In this document: in pieces, positions 57,223 through 64,000 of the stretch | Position numbering within the stretch: position 1 is the first letter of the stretch | Layout of the letters: the number at the start of each line of letters is the position of its first letter | Assembly (NCBI RefSeq): GCF_001440345.1 | Contig: NZ_LJYX01000019.1 | Coordinates: 62,001-126,000 of the forward strand | Reading direction: 5' to 3' | DNA: 64,000 nucleotides | DNA from: Colwellia sp. TT2012 | GTDB lineage: Bacteria > Pseudomonadota > Gammaproteobacteria > Enterobacterales > Alteromonadaceae | Position numbers and translations under genes: made by a program | The notes under the pieces: generated by a model | Database searches by the model: none | What the model was told of the DNA's origin: nothing | What the model saw: the letters and a program-made list of their open reading frames with translations, nothing else

Positions 57223-57488
57223 ATTTTTAGCTGATTTTAGTGAGTACTTTATAACGGGTAATATATCATAAGCTTTAAGCAAGTTAACAGCGTTTAATCT
57301 ATAGCAAGGCAAGCCCAAACAATGGCGTTTGGCGTAATTTAAAAACAAAAATGCCTTGATCTGGTAAAAACAGCGCAATAAAGGGTGCTTTTTTATTTTT
57401 ATGTTGTAATATTTCACCAGCTACATTCATTATCGAATTTAGAAATACTTAGCAATCAAATTTCCCCCGATATAATTAAGGTAACGCC

Positions 57489-58451
57489 ATGACAAACTCT
57501 CCTTCACAGCTTGCACAATTAAAACTAATGACCACAGTTGTGGCTGACACAGGTGATATTGAAGCGATAGCAAAGTTTCAACCACAAGATGCTACCACAA
57601 ACCCTTCGCTTTTATTAAAAGCAGCGTCTTTAGCTAATTACCAAGGACTAGTAAAAGATGCCGTTGCTTGGGCTAAAACACAATCAGTCAGTGCTGAGCA
57701 ACAAGTTATTGATGCCACCGATAAACTGTCAGTGTTAATTGGTCTAGAAATACTAAAAATTGTCCCTGGCCGTATCTCGACTGAAGTAGATGCGAGATTA
57801 TCTTTTGATACTGCCGCATCAATGACTAAAGCATATAAGCTCATTGCCATGTACAACGAAGCCGGCATTAGTAACGATAGGATTTTAATTAAACTTGCTT
57901 CTACCTGGGAAGGCATTAAAGCAGCGGAGCAACTTGAGCAAGAAGGTATTAATTGTAACCTAACATTACTGTTTAGCTTTGCCCAAGCACGTGCCTGCGC
58001 TGAAGCGGGCGTTTATTTAATATCGCCCTTTGTCGGTCGTATTCTCGACTGGTACAAAAAAGATACCGGTCGAACTGACTATGCCAGTAATGAAGATCCT
58101 GGTGTTGTTTCAGTTACCAGTATTTATAACTATTATCAACAGCATGGTTTTAATACTGTGGTAATGGGTGCTAGTTTTCGAAATACTGGCGAAATTCTTG
58201 AACTCGCCGGTTGTGACCGGTTAACCATTAGCCCAGCGTTAATGGCTGAACTAGCGAGTAATACTGATACTGTTGTACAAAAGTTAATAACTTGCCAAGC
58301 AACTGCTGAGCAAGAAGCGGCTTTAAGCCAAGCTCAATTTCGCTGGCAGATGAATGAAGACCCTATGGCAACAGAAAAGCTTGCTGAGGGCATTCGTAAT
58401 TTTGCCATTGATCAAGTAAAACTTGAACAACAATTAGCCGCTATGCTCTAA
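57489..58451 (+). CDS. tal: Transaldolase
   Basis: 320 residues; [29 protein letters not shown] and [16 protein letters not shown] (with the Schiff-base lysine) are class I transaldolase motifs. It interconverts sedoheptulose-7-P and glyceraldehyde-3-P with fructose-6-P and erythrose-4-P in the pentose phosphate pathway. Divergent from yaaA. Confidence 0.97.
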   Translation: MTNSPSQLAQLKLMTTVVADTGDIEAIAKFQPQDATTNPSLLLKAASLANYQGLVKDAVAWAKTQSVSAEQQVIDATDKLSVLIGLEILKIVPGRISTEVDARLSFDTAASMTKAYKLIAMYNEAGISNDRILIKLASTWEGIKAAEQLEQEGINCNLTLLFSFAQARACAEAGVYLISPFVGRILDWYKKDTGRTDYASNEDPGVVSVTSIYNYYQQHGFNTVVMGASFRNTGEILELAGCDRLTISPALMAELASNTDTVVQKLITCQATAEQEAALSQAQFRWQMNEDPMATEKLAEGIRNFAIDQVKLEQQLAAML

Positions 58452-58665
58452 ATCCAGGATAAAATATTTCATTTTTCATACTCTTTATGATTATTTTAAG
58501 CGCATATTTTATAGAAATATACGCTTTTTCATATTCATCACTAACAAACTATGCTAAAAAAGATAGTAATTCTTTTAAGTTACTTGCCAGTCAGCAAGTG
58601 TTAATTTAATAGAATCGATCTAGGCATTTATTTTTCGATGTGATGGTAAAAATAAGGGGCAATTT

Positions 58666-58839
58666 ATGGATAAGATAAACCAAATTTTCAAGTCAACAAC
58701 ACAAGTAGGTAAAAAGCGCGTAGCATCAACAACTAAAAAAACATGGCGTGAAATTGAATCGATTCGTGATAAGTTTCAGCTAGAAAAAGATCTACGCATG
58801 TATGAAGACTCATTAGAGTATATGTTAGAAGAGCTCTAA
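58666..58839 (+). CDS. Small basic/acidic protein of 57 residues, function unknown
   Basis: ATG at 58666 with AAGGGG seven bases upstream; ends TAA at 58839. The N-terminal half is basic with many lysines and threonines (MDKINQIFKSTTQVGKKRV); the C-terminal half is acidic and helical (YEDSLEYMLEEL). It is followed by a perfect terminator. No domain is recognised. The clear ribosome site and terminator support a real gene. Confidence 0.75.
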   Translation: MDKINQIFKSTTQVGKKRVASTTKKTWREIESIRDKFQLEKDLRMYEDSLEYMLEEL

Positions 58840-58875
58840 ACAGTAAATAAGCTCAATTCCATCGACAATAGTCAT

Positions 58876-58899
58876 AAGCCCAGCATGCTGGGCTTTTTT
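58876..58899 (+). terminator. Terminator after the 57-residue gene
   Basis: AAGCCCAGCATGCTGGGCTT with a run of T: AGCCCAGC/GCTGGGCT stem and a very short AT loop. Confidence 0.95.
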
Positions 58900-58998
58900 A
58901 TAACGGTACAATTTATCGCTTTAAAGTAACTAACCAGTTGACAAAATTTAAACAGCCGTTTAAATTTTACCCATAACCTTTTTATCCAAATACATAAA

Positions 58999-59802
58999 AT
59001 GCAGAAACAAATCATAAATTTTGTCCACGCTAACGGTTTTCCTGCAGGCAGCTATCAAACGTTATTTGCTTACCTACCTGACAACATGCAGGTTATCGCC
59101 TTAGATAAATATGGTCATAACAAGAAAAATCCGGTTAATAATAACTGGCAAGCTCAAGTAGAAGAGTTAATAATTTTTGTCGAAGCTAACCAAGTTGATG
59201 GCAATAAAGTCATTTGTCTTGGTCATTCATTTGGCGGCGTGATATCTTTTATTGCTTGCTGTCAAAGGCCTGATTTATTCAAAGGACTTATCATGCTAGA
59301 TCCTCCCGCACTCAGTGGCGCGGGTGCTCTAGCGGCAAGGTTGGTAAAGAAAACCAAGTGGATAGATAAGTTTAGCCCTGCAGGACGCGCTAAAAACCGT
59401 CGTGCTCAGTGGCCATTGGGCTCTGATATAGGTGCACTATTTTCTGGAAGAAAACTGTTTAAGAACTTTGATAGCCGATGTTTAACCGATTATATAGCTC
59501 ACGGTATATGTGAGCGCAACAATCAGTTAGAGCTGACATTTGACGCGCAAATAGAAGCCAATATTTTTCGAAATATCCCTTCAAATTTATCACGCTACAA
59601 AAATAAGTTAACCATACCTGCCACCTTGGTCTATGGCACTACTACCGATGTTTTTCCTCATCATATCTTTAGTCGCTTTGTTAAACTTAACAAACATATA
59701 AAGCTACAGACCACCCCTGGTGGTCACATGTTTCCATTAGAGCGCCCAGAGCAAACCGCTAAGTTAATTACAGATATAATAAACAGTTTTCCTGAAGATT
59801 AA
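58999..59802 (+). CDS. Alpha/beta hydrolase
   Basis: 267 residues. The nucleophile elbow GHSFGG is near residue 76, with VHANGFPAG near the N-terminus (oxyanion region) and a C-terminal histidine in TTPGGHMFPLE. No signal peptide. The substrate is unknown; esterase or lipase-like activity is likely. Followed by a 58-bp palindrome and a terminator. Confidence 0.88.
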   Translation: MQKQIINFVHANGFPAGSYQTLFAYLPDNMQVIALDKYGHNKKNPVNNNWQAQVEELIIFVEANQVDGNKVICLGHSFGGVISFIACCQRPDLFKGLIMLDPPALSGAGALAARLVKKTKWIDKFSPAGRAKNRRAQWPLGSDIGALFSGRKLFKNFDSRCLTDYIAHGICERNNQLELTFDAQIEANIFRNIPSNLSRYKNKLTIPATLVYGTTTDVFPHHIFSRFVKLNKHIKLQTTPGGHMFPLERPEQTAKLITDIINSFPED

Positions 59803-59809
59803 ATATACA

Positions 59810-59867
59810 TATACCCGTTACCATTCAAGATGCATGTTTCAGAGTGCTTTGAATGGTAACGGGTATA
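59810..59867. repeat. 58-bp perfect palindrome with family A ends
   Basis: TATACCCGTTACCATTCAA and its exact complement (19 bp each) enclose a 20-bp loop. The arms resemble the terminal repeats of the family A MITE, so this may be a terminal-repeat-only remnant. It starts 8 bp after the hydrolase stop. Confidence 0.9.
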
Positions 59868-59884
59868 GTTAACACTGCAGACAT

Positions 59885-59929
59885 AAAAAAGCACGCTTGC
59901 CTTTACAGGAACAACCGTGCTTTTTTTTG
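59885..59929. terminator. Terminator between the hydrolase and eno
   Basis: AAAAAAGCACG/CGTGCTTTTTTTT stem with a 22-base loop; A-runs and T-runs on both strands allow bidirectional function (the hydrolase on plus and eno on minus). Between it and eno (about 59985-60065) lies another short inverted-repeat-like sequence. Confidence 0.85.
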
Positions 59930-60080
59930 TCTACTAATGCTAATTATTAACTAATTTGCATTAAATAATATTTAAAATTAAAGCTAATTAGTTTTAGAAC
60001 AAGGCGCTTGCGCGGAGTTGACGTTAGTCAATGAGCACAAGCAACGAAGTTATCAAGCTAACTAGCAATAAGTTTAAATG

Positions 60081-61600
<1,520 letters not shown>

Positions 61601-61734
61601 ATAGAATAACTATGTTTAACAAATTTTGCTTGTTATAAGCTCGCTACTATAACTCTAAGCTGACCAATTAATTAGTGCAATTGTTATAGTACTTTGAACG
61701 GTAAAGTTAATGTTAATATTGCTAAACTGAAAGC

Positions 61735-61763
61735 AAAAACCGCAGTGCTAGCTACGGTTTTAA
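61735..61763 (-). terminator. Terminator of pyrG
   Basis: On the minus strand AAAACCG...CGGTTTTTG with a GTAGCTAGCACTG-type interior, lying 9 bp after the stop. The T-run is short (five). Confidence 0.72.
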
Positions 61764-61771
61764 TAAAGTTG

Positions 61772-63873
<2,102 letters not shown>

Positions 63874-64000
63874 ATGACTATAGAACAATTAAACAACACC
63901 TTATCCGCCATTGACGAAGTTAATCGCCAAGACCCGAATACAATACTATTTAACGGTACTAGCCAAATAAAAGAATTAATTTATGGTCAACAAATGACGG
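63874..64000 (+). CDS. DUF4202-like protein, N-terminal part (cut by window edge)
   Basis: ATG at 63874 gives 42 residues to the right edge (MTIEQLNNTLSAIDEVNRQD, then PNTILFNGTSQIKELIYGQQ). The pattern of an AID..N.QDPN segment and KELIYGQ.MT resembles DUF4202 proteins. Function unknown. Not MazG. Confidence 0.7.
   Translation, partial: MTIEQLNNTLSAIDEVNRQDPNTILFNGTSQIKELIYGQQMT

Noticed and set aside
56449-57417. Longer YaaA of 322 residues
   Set aside because: The N-terminal 65 residues have no family counterpart; the internal ATG gives the standard protein.
63874-64000. mazG, expected upstream of pyrG
   Set aside because: The partial product does not match MazG and is on the opposite strand; it resembles DUF4202.

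Overview
The window is about 64 kb of low-GC gammaproteobacterial chromosome. Gene content (rplS-trmD-rimM-rpsP, ffh, prfB-lysS, recJ-dsbC-fldB, eno, pyrG), the paired TIGR03545/TIGR03546-type membrane proteins, a LapG/LapD pair and SrmB-type helicase suggest Alteromonadales, most likely Colwellia or a close relative (inference from family knowledge; no search was run). No rRNA, tRNA, prophage, intact insertion sequence or CRISPR array was seen. Region by region: 1-9133 (minus strand) is an exopolysaccharide or O-antigen cluster: a hexapeptide acyltransferase cut by the window edge, two GT4 glycosyltransferases, two acyltransferase-3 proteins around a Wzy/ligase-type polymerase, a GT2 glycosyltransferase, then ugd and galU, which supply UDP-glucose and UDP-glucuronate. 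Several genes overlap by ATGA. 9627-14405 (plus) holds lapG, lapD, a small secreted Ala/Gly-rich protein and an O-antigen-ligase-like protein: a c-di-GMP surface-adhesion module without its adhesin. 14506-16523 is the ribosomal/tRNA-modification operon rpsP-rimM-trmD-rplS. In enterobacteria ffh adjoins rpsP; here about 9 kb lies between them, with an EAL protein, a sterol-desaturase-type hydroxylase, and a TonB receptor/imelysin/DUF4856-like lipoprotein operon with a good Fur-box match upstream. 25856-30047 holds ffh, then ypjD and a CorC/HlyC-type gene on the other strand. 30380-38923 carries a transglycosylase-like lipoprotein, gshA, an M16 peptidase, a RluA-type pseudouridine synthase and an NSS-type transporter. 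39425-43987 is an ABC ATPase plus a permease fused to an M1 peptidase. 44264-53307 contains lysS, prfB (with the programmed +1 frameshift), an orphan FetB-like permease, recJ, dsbC, fldB and srmB. 54006-63412 contains the TIGR03545/TIGR03546 pair, yaaA, transaldolase, a 57-residue small gene, an alpha/beta hydrolase, eno and pyrG; a DUF4202-like gene is cut by the right edge. The most unusual signals are non-coding. (1) Three unrelated minus-strand genes (ffh, the NSS transporter, prfB) are each followed by an echo of their own last 47-63 bp, stop codon included, after a 45-51 bp spacer, giving periods of 98-108 bp. (2) A tandem array of about 110-bp units, each with a hairpin and an intrinsic-terminator-like end, lies between the lipoprotein gene and gshA; it looks like a multi-copy small-RNA locus. 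(3) A 13-bp inverted repeat made of two perfect DnaA boxes follows the CorC-type gene. (4) Two MITE-like families are scattered in the intergenic regions, in one place abutting each other.
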